A stretch of DNA of 64,000 bases from Cannabis sativa (taxonomy: Eukaryota > Streptophyta > Magnoliopsida > Rosales > Cannabaceae), in NCBI RefSeq assembly GCF_029168945.1, contig NC_083604.1, forward strand, positions 29,941,686 to 30,005,685, given 5' to 3'. The notes beneath the pieces are model-generated. The model was given only the letters and a program-made list of their open reading frames with translations. It was not told where the DNA came from and made no database searches. Every line of letters starts with the position of its first letter. The first letter of the stretch is position 1. Shown here one piece after another: positions 11,356 to 24,950 of this stretch. Both the position numbers and the translations under genes were made by a program.

Positions 11356-14300
11356 AACTCCCACTTGCACTAATATAAAACAAAAAGTGCGTTTCAAATA
11401 ATCTCAACACTTCGATATACAAATCAAGTGTAGTAGTAGTAAACTCATCGTAATAGGACCTGAAAGGTTGAATTAAACACAACCTTTTCTCCACCATTAC
11501 TCTTCCTTTAATCACAAAATCATTGATAATGTGAAATTCCTCTCTATATGTCTACTCTCTTGGGATACTGGATTCTATACCTTTGACAACTACTTTTGGT
11601 TAATCAGGAAATTAACACTAGTAGTTTAAGGCAATTTGGAATGGTGCCAAAGATGTATAGAACTTTCCTTAGACTGAATAAGTACCTTTCCTGCAACCTT
11701 AACGTTCAGTCCCTCTCTAGTAGACCTAGAGACTTCAGATAGGTTTTTACACTTCTCCAAAATCACTATTCCACCCCCAGAGTAATCACCATCTTATCAG
11801 AAAGATTTACTAGAAAAAGGCAAATTTCAAAATCTGATATGGTGTAGTCTAAGAGTTTTAAACACACCCTTATAGACTAACATATAGTTCCTCTTCTTAA
11901 TCTTAAGATTTACTTGATTGTCTTCCAATGTTCTTCTCCTGGATTAATCTAATACCTACTCATTACTCCCACTCAAAAGCAGGTGTCTGGTCTAAGGCAT
12001 ACAAAAGCATGTCTAAGACCTCTTACTGTTGATATAAGAAATTCTTTCATGGCTTTATCTTTTCTGGAATAGTTGAGACTTTTCCTTAGATAAATAAAAT
12101 CTATACCTAAGAAGTTGTGAAGCTTCTATAGATTGCCATTAGAAAGAAAATGCTTTAGCATCTTACTAAAGTAAGTTGCTTGCATTAGAGTAAGTAATTC
12201 CCAGGTATACCACAAGCCATAGGTTTAGATAAACTCAAACCTATAATACTAGGAACATGAAGTTTTGTTAAGTCCATTGAATGGACTTATAAACGAAAAT
12301 TTCCTTTTATGTCCTTGTAATAGAAAAATTTAGGTTATTCCATGTGAATGGATTAAACCATAGTTCTTTTGGCTTTCTTCTTTGTTTCTTATCTTGACAA
12401 TCCATTACCTGTTTAAACTCACAATGCATTTTAATCACTAGTGTCTCCCAAGTCATAAGAAGGTGAGTTCCTAGAAACTCTCCCACTACGACAAGGTACC
12501 GTGAATTATGTCTAAGAAAATGGTATTAACCTCTTTGGTTGTGACAAGACAACAGAGGCTGTGGGATCATCATATGTCAAATAAGATGATAGAACACTCT
12601 TGGAATCAAGAATTAAATATCTCCTTTATTTACTTTATTTTCAGACTTAGTCATTATCTGAGAAAAGTAGTATTTGTTTGAACAAATACTTTCTTATCTA
12701 TTGACTATGGGATGGTCCACCCCTAATCACTTAGAATAGCTAACAAACCATGGTTAATAGTTCTAGCTTTTCTTAAGATTTTGATTAGGTCATCCATGAA
12801 TCTAGTAATGATTTACATTAAGTATACAACCATTACATCATTCTGAAATTGTATTACCATAGAAGGATTTAGGCAACGACTAGTAACTAATCATCAATAT
12901 GCAAATCGAAATTTCTGGGGAGGTAAGTTTGGATATAATTCAAAAATCAATTTAATGATCTTTGAACTGCATATCTACTATTTCTCCACCCCTATCAGTT
13001 CGCAAGATCTTTAACCACTTACCTTAAAGGTATAATCTAGAGTTATCGTTTTAAGAATACAACGAAAAACTCATATCCACCCCTGAATGTACATCCATCT
13101 GCGAATGAGATGAACTACTTTCAGTGGATATAGACATATTAACTCTTTGCAGAGATTGATCTTGTCAAATCCACTATGAACAAGATACAAATGCCATAGA
13201 TTAAAAGAAATGTGGTAGTGTCTTTTGATGACATAGGTTTAGTTACATCAAAGAGTTCTTAGAATACTGCAAGTGGATCCTGGTCACAGAATACCTAACT
13301 CATATTCCATACAGTTTTAATCCATTAATAGAAGATGGATATTAAACACTTGAGAAAGTGTAACTGTATTGTATTCTGGAATTAGAAATATAAGAAAATT
13401 TCTATTTGGAATCTAAAATTAAAGTCAAAGACTTAAATTTATACCAAATATAATGAGTAATTCTATCTTGGACCACCACTACTAATTTAACTCTAAGTCT
13501 GATTTGCCCATAAAGTAGGAGATTTCTAAGATTGAGGATTTATATCAATTGGGAATAGAATTTCGGGATTATAATCATATGCGTCATTTAATTTCTGAAG
13601 AGAAAATATAATGACATGAAATGATTTATAGACCATTCATCCAATGATATATTATTAAGCTAATTCGAAATGAATAAGCTAAGAGGAATTAGGATAATTT
13701 CGTTTATAAATAAGAATCCAACGATGCTTCGATTAGCGAAATACAAAGTAATCTTATTTATGTAATCTTCTTGTTTCATATTGTAAAAATACTAGTCTAA
13801 GGTGTCATTAATTGATGAACAGCTAGATGTTGCATATACAATATTTATCTTTCGAGATCTTACACTATTATGTATGTCTAATGGTGAAAATCCATTAGGG
13901 ATTTATCTCATTAGAAAAACAAACATGTTGGACCAACAATGAAGATTCAAAATTAAACTACAACTTAATAACAAAAAATAACATGGTTCAATATAAATTC
14001 ATACACAATTCAGAAATTATAAACATATAGCAAGTAGGAATGACTAGTGAAAATACTAAAACATACAATCCTAAATAATTTCCAAGGTTTTCAACAAACT
14101 GATACAGTGTCCCGATAGGCAAGAGTCAAAGTATCATTTATTGAATAGAGTTGTCAGCTCATCTAAAATAGAAACCATTCTAGCAACCTTTTATCGATCA
14201 AAATAAGAATCCAACGTTGTCCCGGTAGGCAAGAGTCAAGGTTATTCTTATTTTATGAGCTTCCACCATTGTTTCATGTTTTATGAGTTTATCTCTAAGT

Positions 14301-14484
14301 AGTCACCGTAGGGGAGAGTCTAAATAGAGACGAAAACTAACAAAACACTTATCAAATGAAATCTTACGGTGTTAAATGCGTTCAACGAATAACCATCCAT
14401 AGGGGGAGGAAGTCTAGCGTCTCGAGGTTATATTGAAAACATTTAACTTTTGTAAGACAATGAATGGAGATCGAATATCTTAAT
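11356..14484 (-). pseudogene. Decayed copia pol region of copia-2
   Basis: On the minus strand the polypurine tract (AGTGCAAGTGGGAG) precedes the LTR. Upstream, only short islands still read as copia-1 pol: an integrase stretch like LKILRTDRGGE plus MQFKDH (12956-13011), a KVFV-TN-TFL stretch (12668-12693), and an RT/RNase H junction like RPD-C-V-SRYQ-NPG (11940-12025). Frames between them are closed. Near 14100-14420 lie leader repeats of the GTCCCG-TAGGCAAGAGTC type. The same decayed layout is found at 61415-63394, so it is a family trait. Confidence 0.8.
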
Positions 14485-14489
14485 AATAA

Positions 14490-16532
14490 TGTAACGCCCT
14501 GTCCAGCAGGGACGCCACGTGTGTGCACTTTATTTAAAATACCAATAATTATATAAGATGTAATTATACTAAAAGTGTGGGTAATTAAAAATTTTGATAG
14601 TTAAAACTCAACCTTTGAACTATTTAACAAAAGATAAGTAACATGATTTATGGGGTCCCCCTGTTTCCAAAATATTTACAAACTGGTTTCAAAGTATTTT
14701 ACAACATAAACTTTATATTTTCCAAAATACAATCAAAATAGAGCATCCTGTAAAGTTTGGGCCGCCCGCGCCGGGCATGTACATTCTTCGTGACCATAAT
14801 TCATGGTTGTTCAACTTTAGCTTTTCCTTTACCTGCACCATAAAGCACCAGTGAGTCACAGAGACTCAGCAAGAAAGTGACCAAAACAATAATTGAAAGA
14901 AAATGATTAACAACTTATTCTCATGCCATTATGTTTACTCACTATTCGATAATAATAAGCATTTCCTTAAACATCATACATTCCTGGTACTTAATAAAGT
15001 ACCACTTTTACCACTCGTTACATACGAGCTGAATATGTCACTATCGTTGCCCGATAACGCAAACGATAAGTAAGAGACCTAACCGCGGTCCCAAGAGTAA
15101 TTACTCATAACGGTAATAACCGTTTCCAACCCTAGGTAATAACCTAGGCTTAATAAGCTTTAATCAACATCATGTTAATAATCAAAATCACCTCCATTCA
15201 TTCATTGATTTTTAACCACATACGGTGCTTACCACTTTTCTTACCTTAATTCAGAAGTCAAGAATATGGCCGACCTGGGTGGAAAAACAAGCTAGGCAAT
15301 CCCGGTCCTATGTCACGACAATTGAAACACAATAAATACCTTAACATAATATTCCGGATTTAAAACCCTAATTTAGAAATCAAATGCAACCTAACTCCCA
15401 ACAACCCCAATTTAGGTCAAGCATCCCATATTTAATTTAAAACAGATAGTACACAACTCCCCGGGTCAAAACTGAACATAAAACAAACCCGAAGAAAATC
15501 TCCGCAGTAAATCGCCGAATCGGCCTTCCGGTATACCGAGAACCCATCCGTCGGCACCTGCTTCGTGCACTGAACAAAAGTTCCTTTTCACCAAAATCGA
15601 TCCAAAACCCTTCCAAACCTATCCAAACTTTCCTGTAACAGCTTTTATTAACATACATATGACATAACCTAAGTACGCAAAACACAATGGTTCAATCTCT
15701 AGCTTGAAATCACACACTCAAGTGAAGAAATCAAGTTTCTTTTAGCTTTCTCACTCACCAATCAATCCCAACAGCCATGAATTCAATCCAAACATGCATT
15801 AACAAACCATATTTAACTTGGATAACAAACCTACACCCTCACTAAACCTACATACTTTGAAAATTTTTAAAAAAAATAACAAAACCTAGCTTGAAAACTT
15901 AAGAAAACACCAAGACTAGAAGGATGAACTTACCTAGGGTGCAAGGTTAGCTTGGAGATGAAGATTAGCTCTGAAAATTGATGTTATCAAGCAAACCAAT
16001 CCCCTAGTGGCCGGTTCCGGATTGCTCGAAGGAAGAGGAGAAGAAGATGGAGAAAAAGGAGTTACTTGCCTTGGAAGAAAGCTTCTCCTTTCTTTTAAAA
16101 AAAAATGCTTTGCTTTTCTTTTTTTTTTTAAAATTTCTTTCCTTAAATAAAAATGGGCAGCAGCAAAGAAAAGAGGAAAAGTCAAAAAAAATATTTTCTT
16201 GAATTCCTAATTTACCCCTCTCACACCTTTTTTTTTTAAAAGAAAACCCTAGGGGCATTTTGGTAATTTTACTAACTCCCCATTCCGACATTCTAATAAA
16301 ATTCTAACTTAATCCGGGATATTCTCAAAATAATTCTTTCATTTAATGTCGTGACATTGCTAACCACATAGCTAAATTTCCACAATTACCGGCCCAAGAA
16401 ATAACATATTTACTTAAATAATTTCTCAAAAATTCATCTAAGTAAGATCATAATCCTACTTCATTTTCCAAGTAATTACATATTTAATAAAATATGTCCA
16501 TTTAAATATTATTTATTTTCTGGGATATTACA
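14490..16532 (-). repeat. 3' LTR of gypsy A2
   Basis: 2043 bp, from TGTAACGCCCTGTCCAGCAG to GGGATATTACA. The polypurine tract adjoins it at 16533-16548 (minus strand AAGTGGGGGATAG). It pairs with 21347-23387. Confidence 0.95.
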
Positions 16533-16568
16533 ACTATCCCCCACTTATAGGAATTTCGTCCTCGAAAT

Positions 16569-19500
16569 TTACCTGAAAAGCTCGGGATACAACTCCCGCA
16601 TCTGCGACTCTAATTCCCAAGTCGCTTCTTCAACTTTGCTGTTCCGCCACAACACTTTGACTAGTGAAATAGTCTTGTTTCGTAACACCTTTTCTTTCCT
16701 GTCTAAGATCTGTACTGGTTGTTCTTCATACGACAGGTCGGTTTGAAGCTCAATGTCTTCATAACTTAAGATATGAGTTGTATTAGATACATATTTCCGA
16801 AGCATCGAGACATGAAACACATTATGAACCCCAGATAAGGCAGGAGGTAGAGCCAACCGATAAGCTACCTGACCTACTTTCTCAAGAATCTCAAATGGAC
16901 CAATAAATCTGGGACTCAACTTTCCTTTCTTCCCGAACCTTCGAATTCCCTTCATTGGGGATACCCGAAGAAAAACAAAATCCCCAACTTGGAATTCAAC
17001 ATCTCTACGCTTTGGACTGCGTAGCTTTTCTTCGTCTACTTTGGGAAGCAAGCATACGAGCTCGAATCTTCTCAATAGCCTCGCTCGTTCTTTGGACGGC
17101 TCGTGTCCAAGATACCTACGTTCACCACCCTCATCCCAGTGAATAGGTGATCGACATTTCCTTCCATAAAGCATCTCATACGGAGCCATGCCAATGGTAC
17201 TCTGATAACTATTGTTATAAGAAAATTCAATCAGAGGTAGGTACTTGTTCCAAGAACCTTCAAAGTCCATTATACATGCCCTCAACATATCCTCAAGTAT
17301 CTGGATAGTCCTTTCAGATTGACCATCGGTTTGAGGATGAAAAGCTGTACTGAATTTCAACTTAGTACCCATTGCTTGCTGTAAACTTTCCCAGAATTTG
17401 GATGTAAATTTTGGATCTCGATCCGAAACTATCGACTTTGGGGCACCATGAAGTCGAACTATCTCCTTAATATACAAATCAAGATATTGATCCACCGTAT
17501 ACGTTGTCCTCACTTAGGGAGAAAGTGAGCAGACTTCGTATATCGATCCACTATCACCCAAATAGAATCATAATACCCTACTGTTCTGGGTAATCCCACC
17601 ACAAAGTCCATGGTGATGTCTTCCCATTTCCATTCAGAATCTTTAGAGGTCAAGCAAACCCGCCGCCTTTGGTGTTCGCTTTAATTTGTTGACGGGTTAA
17701 GCATTTTGACACATATTCAACAATATCACTCTTCATACCCGGCCACCAATATAAAGCTTTCACATCATGATACATCTTGGTTGTTCCCGGGTGTAAGGAG
17801 TACGGTGTAGTATGAGATTCATCAAGAATCTCTTGTCGATTTCTTTGTCAACCTAAGACGTATTCTGTTTTTGTATCGCAACAACCCATCAGATAAGCAT
17901 GAAAAGTCTCTTGCCAATCCAGCCTCTAACTTCTCCTTATGTCCCTGTAGCTCAAGGTCACCTTGTTGGGCTACTCTAATTTTTTCCAACAGATTAGATT
18001 GTATGGTGATATTAGCAAGTTTTCCAATTACAAATTCAATTCCCGCTCTCGTCATATCCTCAGCCAACTTGGCTGAGATTTCCTTTAGTTCACAAACTTG
18101 TCCTGGTCCTTTCCGACTTAGAGCATCCGCTACTCGCATTTGCTTTACCAGGGGTGGTAGAGAATCTCGCAGCCATAATCTTTGACCGCTTCTAACCATC
18201 GTCGTTGCCTCATATTTAAATCCTTCGAGTGAAAAAGTACTTCGAGGCTTTTGTGATCCGTATAAATTTTCACACTTCTCACCGTACGTATAGTGACGCC
18301 AAACTTTTAGTGCAAAGACAACCGCCGTTAATTCAATATCATGGGTAGGATATCGTTGCTCATACTCCTTCAATTGCCTGGATGCATAAGCAATCACTTT
18401 CCCTGACTGCATAAGGACACAACCTAACCCTTGTTTGGATGCATCACAATAAATCACAAACTTTTCGTCACCTTTTGGTAAGGTTAACACAGGGGCGGTA
18501 ATCAACCTTTCTTCAATTCCTGGAAACTACCTTCACACTTGTCAGTCCAAACAAACTTACAATTCTTTCGGGTCAACTCAGTTAAAGGCGTAGAAATCTT
18601 TGCAAAGCCCTCAACAAATCTTCGGTAATACCTACTAACCCCAGAAACTTCTAACTTCGCTGCCGACTTAGGTCGAGGCCAGTCACGCACTGCTTCAACC
18701 TTTACTGGATCCACTAAAATACCATCTTTACTCACCACATGCCCCAAGAAACTCACCTGAGGTAACCAAAATTCACATTTCTTAAATTTGGCATACAACT
18801 TATGCTTCCTGAGACGTTGTAATACCATTCGAAGATGTCTTTCGTGAGTCTCTTCCGAGTCTGAATAAATTAGAATATCATCGATAAAGACAATAACGAA
18901 ATCATCCAGAAAATCTCTGAACACTCGGTTCATCAAGTCCATAAATGTCGTAGGGGCATTTGTCAATCCGAAGGACATTACCAAGAATTCATAATGACCA
19001 TACCTAGTCCGAAAAGCCGTCTTGGGAATATCCTCCTCTCGAATCCTCGGTTGGTGATAACCGGATCGAAGATCAATCTTAGAAAGACAGCTTTACCCCC
19101 CGCAACCGATCAAATAAATCATCTATTCTTGGCGTAGGGTACTTGTTCTTCATCGTTAATTTATTTAACTCCCGATAATCTATACACATTCGTAATGTTC
19201 CATCTTTCTTTCACAAACAAAACCGGTGCACCCCAAGGTGAAGTACTAGGTCTAGTAAATTTCAAATCAATCATCCCCCGTAATTGAACTTTTAACTCTT
19301 TCACTTCGCAGGTGCCATCCCTGTAGGAGCTTTCGATACAGCTCAGCCCCGGTATTAAATCAATCTCAAAATCAATTTCACGTTTTGGTGGCAACCCCGG
19401 TAACTCTTCTCCGGAAACACATCCGTAAATTCTCGAACCATCGGGACATGCTCCTAGGTCCCGCTAGTGGTTCCCTCGGAAATATCTATAACACTTGCCA

Positions 19501-19905
19501 AGAAACCAATGCACCCCTCACACAACAAATCCCTTGCCTTAAGGGCCGAAATTAAGGGAATCCGAGATCCTTGCATCTTACCCACAAATACAAAGGGTCC
19601 TCGCCCTCGGCCGAAAAGTTACCATCTTCCTTTTACAATCAATGGTGGCGTTGTATTTATCAAGCCAATCCATCCCCAAAATAACATCAAAATCCTCCGC
19701 ATTTAATTCTATCGATCAACTCGATAACTCTCTTCCTTCCACAAACACTCGGAAGGGATCGAACCCACCCGCCGGAGATAACCAACTCCCCGCAGGCAAC
19801 AAGGTTCCAAAACCTCTAGAAAGCACATCACTAGGTTTATTCAGTGCCTCAATTATTCTACTTGAAATATAAGAATGCGTCGCACCGGTAATCAATTAAT
19901 ACAAA
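16569..19905 (-). pseudogene. gypsy A2 pol (PR-RT-RH-IN), frameshifted
   Basis: The last 314 codons (16569-17513) are open: integrase with [10 protein letters not shown] (Asp at residue 31) and [11 protein letters not shown] (Glu 67), spaced as D-35-E; a GPFEILEKVGQVAYRL module near 205; and a chromodomain-like tail from about 255 ending WELESQMRELYPELF. Upstream, RNase H (17822-18505) keeps [11 protein letters not shown] and THDIEL. RT (18502-18984) keeps [10 protein letters not shown]. Further RT pieces lie at 19161-19394, and the protease region follows to about 19905. Frameshifts separate these blocks. The homologous A1 sequence reads through several of the same points, so the breaks are specific to this copy. 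Confidence 0.92.
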
Positions 19906-21108
19906 TCAATAAAGTACCGACAAGAAGGCGAAAGTCACGGTAGATGGACCAAAGATCGCCTCGGCCCGAGTCAGGGCACATACTCGAGCAGGAGCGAGTG
20001 TATCATCCTTCTTTTGCTCTAACCGTAGCAATTGTGGACAATTTCTCTTCATATGACCCACCATTCCACGGTGGAAATGTGCCCTCTAGCCTCGACACTC
20101 GCCTGTGTGATGCCTTTTACACCTCTGACATTCAAGAAAAGTCCGCCGGGCCATTCCCACCACGACGCGAAACCTTGATTACCCCGGAATCTTTTGTTGG
20201 GCTCTGCCGCCGATGTTTCACTAGGTCTTTTCCTCGCGGTCACCAAGATCGGCACTTTTCCCGAACTAAAGACTCGCCGATTGTTTCCATGAATCTCTTC
20301 TCGGCAATATTTTTCTTTCGTATCCGAGCCTCGCACCCTCGTAAACTAAAGCCAACTCAACTATCCGAGCATAAGTTCGGCAACCCCCGTTGTTTAGAAG
20401 CAACAATCACATCCCGGCGATGTGTTCATCCAAATTTCCGAATAAACTTGGCTTTTCTAGCGGCTTCGCAGCCACCCTCATCCGAGGCAAACTTTGCCGC
20501 CGATCAAACTTAGTAGCATACTCTTGTCACGCTCATACTACCCCGAGTTAACCGTATAAACTCTTCTTCGCCGTCGCCTTAATAGACTCATTATAATACT
20601 TCTCAAAAAATAAGGCCCGAAAAGTTTCCCAGTCATATTATTCGTATCATGGCCCCGAGATACAATCTCCCACCAAATACGGGCATCATCTCGTAGCATA
20701 TAGTAGCACACTCCGAATCCCGGCCATTATCTTCAACTCGCATAAAATCAAAAATGGATGTTATCATACTCATCCATTGCTCCGCTTTGAGTGGATCAGC
20801 ACCACCCTCAAACACCGGCGGGTTCTCGCTTCCCGAACCGCTCATATAATGGTTCCAAACGATTCCACCGCATCCGTGGCACTACTAGGGGTGCTTGGGA
20901 GGATCGTGATTCGATTTAGAGCAGCCGAGCTCGCTGCTCTCTTAATTCTCTCGATTTGCTCACCCCGCTCGCCGAATAGTTTCTTGCATAGCAGCATATA
21001 ACCTGTTCCCCGATTAGGTGGTGGTAAAGGAGTTCTCACCTCACCTGGGCAGGCTCACCCCGAGCCCCCTAGCTCACGGGCACCCCTACCAGTCCGCCTT
21101 GGGTGCAT
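19906..21108 (-). pseudogene. gypsy A2 gag, frameshifted
   Basis: Starts at the same MHP codon as A1 (ATG at 21108). The gag core is readable at 20633-20845 (GGADPLKAEQWMSMITSIFDF), and a CCHC-type region lies near 20040-20100. Many indels break the frame, typically where A1 has CTG or CAG. A 189-codon open frame on the opposite strand (19944-20513) is a shadow. Confidence 0.85.
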
Positions 21109-21329
21109 AACTATACACCTGCGATCACATTCCAAGTAATAACAATACTGATAAGTATTTCCATATATTATAATCCTTCCCACAACATTCTGATATCAAC
21201 ATAATTCAAATAATCAGGTAATCAGAAAATTAACAAGCTATCTGTTAACTTAAAACTTACTAAACCATGAGTCGATCAGGTCCTTGCAGCCAATGTACAT
21301 ATCAAACCGCCTTCGTGATCAAAAACCTT

Positions 21330-21343
21330 GGCGCTCGATACCA
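21330..21343 (-). other. Primer-binding site of gypsy A2 (altered)
   Basis: The minus strand reads TGGTATCGAGCG where A1 has TGGTATCAGAG, so the initiator-tRNA-Met complement is interrupted at a CAG triplet. It lies 3 bases inside the 5' LTR edge at 21347. Confidence 0.8.
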
Positions 21344-21346
21344 TGT

Positions 21347-23387
21347 TGTAACGCCCCGTCCAAATAGGACGCCACGTGTGTGCACTTTATTTAAAATACC
21401 AATAATTATATAAGATGTAATTATACTAAAAGTGTGGGTAATTAAAAATTTTGATAGTTAAAACTCAACCTTTGAACTATTTAACAAAAGATAAGTAACA
21501 TGATTTATGGGGTCCCCCTGTTTCCAAAATATTTACAAACTGGTTTCAAAGTATTTTACAACATAAACTTTATATTTTCCAAAATACAATCAAAATAGAG
21601 CATCCCTGTAAATTTGGTACTCGCGTTTCTGGTATGTACATTGCCGCCGTGACCATAATTCATGGTTGTTCAACTTTAGCTTTTCCTTTACTCGCACCAT
21701 AAAGCACCCGGTGAGTCACGGAGACTCAAAGAAGAAAGTGACCAAAACAATAATTGAAAGAAAATGATTAACAACTTATTCTCATGCCATTATGTTTACT
21801 CACTATTCGATAATAATAAGCATTTCCTTAAACATCATACATTCCTGGTACTTAATAAAGTACCACTTTTACCACTCGTTACATACGAGCTGAATATGTC
21901 ACTATCGTTGCCCGATAACGCAAACGATAAGTAAGAGACCTAACCGCGGTCCCAAGAGTAATTACTCATAACGGTAATAACCGTTTCCAACCCTAGGTAA
22001 TAACCTAGGCTTAATAAGCTTTAATCAACATCATGTTAATAATCAAAATCACCTCCATTCATTCATTGATTTTTAACCACATACGGTGCTTACCACTTTT
22101 CTTACCTTAATTCAGAAGTCAAGAATATGGCCGACCTGGGTGGAAAAACAAGCTAGGCAATCCCGGTCCTATGTCACGACAATTGAAACACAATAAATAC
22201 CTTAACATAATATTCCGGATTTAAAACCCTAATTTAGAAATCAAATGCAACCTAACTCCCAACAACCCCAATTTAGGTCAAGCATCCCATATTTAATTTA
22301 AAACAGATAGTACACAACTCCCTAGGGTCAAAACCGAACATAAAACAAACCCGAAGAAAATCTCCTCGCAGTAACCGGCCGACCGCTTCCGGTATACTGT
22401 AACCCATCCGTCGACCTGCTTCGGCATCAGAACAAAAGTTCCTTTTCACCAAAATCGATCCAAAACCCTTCCAAACCTATCCAAACTTTCCGAACGGCTT
22501 TATTAACATACATATGACATAACCTAAGCTGCAAAACACAATGGTTCAATCTCTAGCTTGAAATCACACACTCAAGTGAAGAAATCAAGTTTCTTTTAGC
22601 TTTCTCACTCACCAATCAATCCCAACAGCCATGAATTCAATCCAAACATGCATTAACAAACCATATTTAACTTGGATAACAAACCTACACCCTCACTAAA
22701 CCTACAGCTTTGAAAATTTTTAAAAAAAATAACAAAACCTAGCTTGAAAACTTAAGAAAACACCAAGACTAGAAGGATGAACTTACCTAGGGTGCAAGGT
22801 TAGCTTGGAGATGAAATTTAGCTCTGAAAATTGATGTTGGCTGAAGCAAACCAATCCCTCTAGTGGCTGGTTCAGATTGCTCGAAGGCAGAGGAGAAGAA
22901 GATGGAGAAAAAGGAGTTACTTGCCTTGGAAGAAAGCTTCTCCTTTCTTTTAAAAAAAAATGCTTTGCTTTTCTTTTTTTTTTTAAAATTTCTTTCCTTA
23001 AATAAAAATGGGCAGCAGCAAAGAAAAGAGGAAAAGTCAAAAAAAATATTTTCTTGAATTCCTAATTTACCCCTCTCACACCTTTTTTTTTTTAAAAGAA
23101 AACCCTAGGGGCATTTTGGTAATTTTACTAACTCCCCATTCCGACATTCTAATAAAATTCTAACTTAATCCGGGATATTCTCAAAATAATTCTTTCATTT
23201 AATGTCGTGACATTGCTAACCACATAGCTAAATTTCCACAATTACCGGGCCCAAAATAACATATTTACTTAAATAATTTCTCAAAAATTCATCTAAGTAA
23301 GATCATAATCCTACTTCATTTTCCAAGTAATTACATATTTAATAAAATATGTCCATTTAAATATTATTTATTTTCTGGGATATTACA
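21347..23387 (-). repeat. 5' LTR of gypsy A2
   Basis: 2041 bp, paired with 14490-16532. Long stretches such as 21760-22310 match the other LTR essentially base for base. The differences cluster at CTG/CAG positions. Confidence 0.95.
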
Positions 23388-24027
23388 AATAATCAAGCTC
23401 ATTATTTAAAGTGAGTTGTATTTTCTTTGATTCTCTTTATTTATTCTATTTATTTTAAATATATATTTATTAAATTAAAAATTCCAATTTAGAATGAAAA
23501 ATTCTAAATATAAATTTTAATTTAATATTTATAAATTTTACTTAGATGGATATGAAAATAACATGAATTATTTCCATCTTAGTAATAATTTCCAATAAAT
23601 ATTTAGAAAAATATTCAATTTAAGTTGTTACAAAATTAATTTAAATTAATTTACAACTCAAATTTAATTTTCTATAAATATATATTGCATTTCGAAAAAT
23701 TAAAGTATTTAAGAATACAATTTTCAAAAAAATGCATATTAAAATAAAAAATAAATCCTGGAAAAATTAATCTAATTTAATGTTGGCCCAAAATTAATTA
23801 ATAAAATTAATTTACAACAAAAAATATAATTTTCCTATTTAATTAAATTTATAAAAAAAAATTCAAATATTTAAGTATGATGATGAAAATCAACTTAAAT
23901 ATTATTTTTCTATTTAATTAAATACACTAGAAAAATACTTCTAGCAAAAATATCACCTATTTAGATTTTTCTTTGACTAATTAATTCAATTTCAAATAAT
24001 ATACTTTAATTCAATTTATTTTAAATT

Positions 24028-24364
24028 AATCAATAAATGAAAAAATTATTGATTTAAGTTGGTCCAAAAATTAATTAAAATAAATAATTAATTTACAACT
24101 TAATCTATTTTTCAAGATAAAATTCAAAATTCCAGCATTTAAGAAATACAATTTCGAAAATTGATTAATAAAATAAAGAAAAATATATTTTATTTCATTT
24201 ATTTTAATTAATCATTAAATGAAAAAATCATTGATTTAAGTTGCTCCAAAATTAAAATAAATAATTTACAACTTTAATCTATTTTTCAAATAAAATTCCA
24301 AATTCCAGCATTTAAGAAATGCAATTTCGAAATTTGATTAATAAAATAAAGAAAAATATATTTT
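24028..24364. repeat. Tandem duplication, about 182-bp unit
   Basis: The unit beginning AATCAATAAATGAAAAAATT at 24028 recurs at 24210 as AATCATTAAATGAAAAAATC. It runs through AATTCCAGCATTTAAGAAAT to GAAAAATATATTTT in both. The second copy has lost about 30 bp. Confidence 0.85.
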
Positions 24365-24840
24365 GAAAATTATTTAAATTTAGTTGAAAAAATAAATTTC
24401 AACTAAAATAATTTTCTATTTAATTAAGTGTCATGAAAAAGAAATATTTAAGTATCATGATGAAAATCAACTTAGATATTTAATTTTCAAATTAATTAAA
24501 TGTATTAAATTCAAGAAATAAATAATTAAGTGTAGAGAAGGCTTAATTATTAATCTCTAGTTTAATAGTAGGAAAAATATTCATAAAATAAATTGTACCA
24601 ATATTAATTATTTAAATAATTAATTTCACAATGTATAATATTTTCCTATTTAATATTAGAAATAATAAGTAGTCTAGAAATAACTATCTAGAAAATATCT
24701 TATTTGACTAAGTATCTTTTCCACAAAATTTGAAAAAATATCTAATTTAAGTTGTATTAGAAAAAATCTAGAACTTAAATATTTTCAAATTTAAATTTAA
24801 TTAAATATCAAAAATTAAGTTGTAACCACTTAATTTAAAA

Positions 24841-24950
24841 ATATTTCATTTTAAGTTAATATTCGAAAAGATATTAACCTAAAAAAATATCTAAAATATT
24901 CCATTTTAAGTTAATATTCAAAAAGATATTAACTTAAAAAATATCTAAAG
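24841..24950. repeat. Tandem duplication, about 55-bp unit
   Basis: Two adjacent copies of a block reading CATTTTAAGTTAATATTC and then AAAGATATTAACTTAAAAAA (second-copy bases), at 24841-24896 and 24897-24950. They differ at a handful of positions. Confidence 0.8.

Larger units (their letters stand above)
14490..23387 (-). mobile_element. Complete Ty3/gypsy element A2 (Tekay-like), nested in copia-2
   Basis: 8898 bp with LTRs 14490-16532 and 21347-23387 and the perfect target duplication AATAA (14485-14489, 23388-23392). Minus orientation: gag starts at 21108 and integrase ends at 16569. It is the same family as A1. Outside scattered CTG/CAG sites the LTRs are nearly identical, which suggests a recent insertion. 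The internal frames are nevertheless heavily broken, often at those same triplets. Confidence 0.96.

Noticed and set aside
14100..14420. Possible CRISPR-like array of GTCCCG-TAGGCAAGAGTC repeats
   Set aside because: Only three to four imperfect copies with unequal spacing, in a plant retroelement leader; the same motifs occur in all copia-1/2 leaders.
19944..20513. 189-codon open frame on the plus strand
   Set aside because: It is antisense to gypsy A2 gag, overlaps its zinc-knuckle and core region, has no recognisable domain, and arises where gag is altered by indels.
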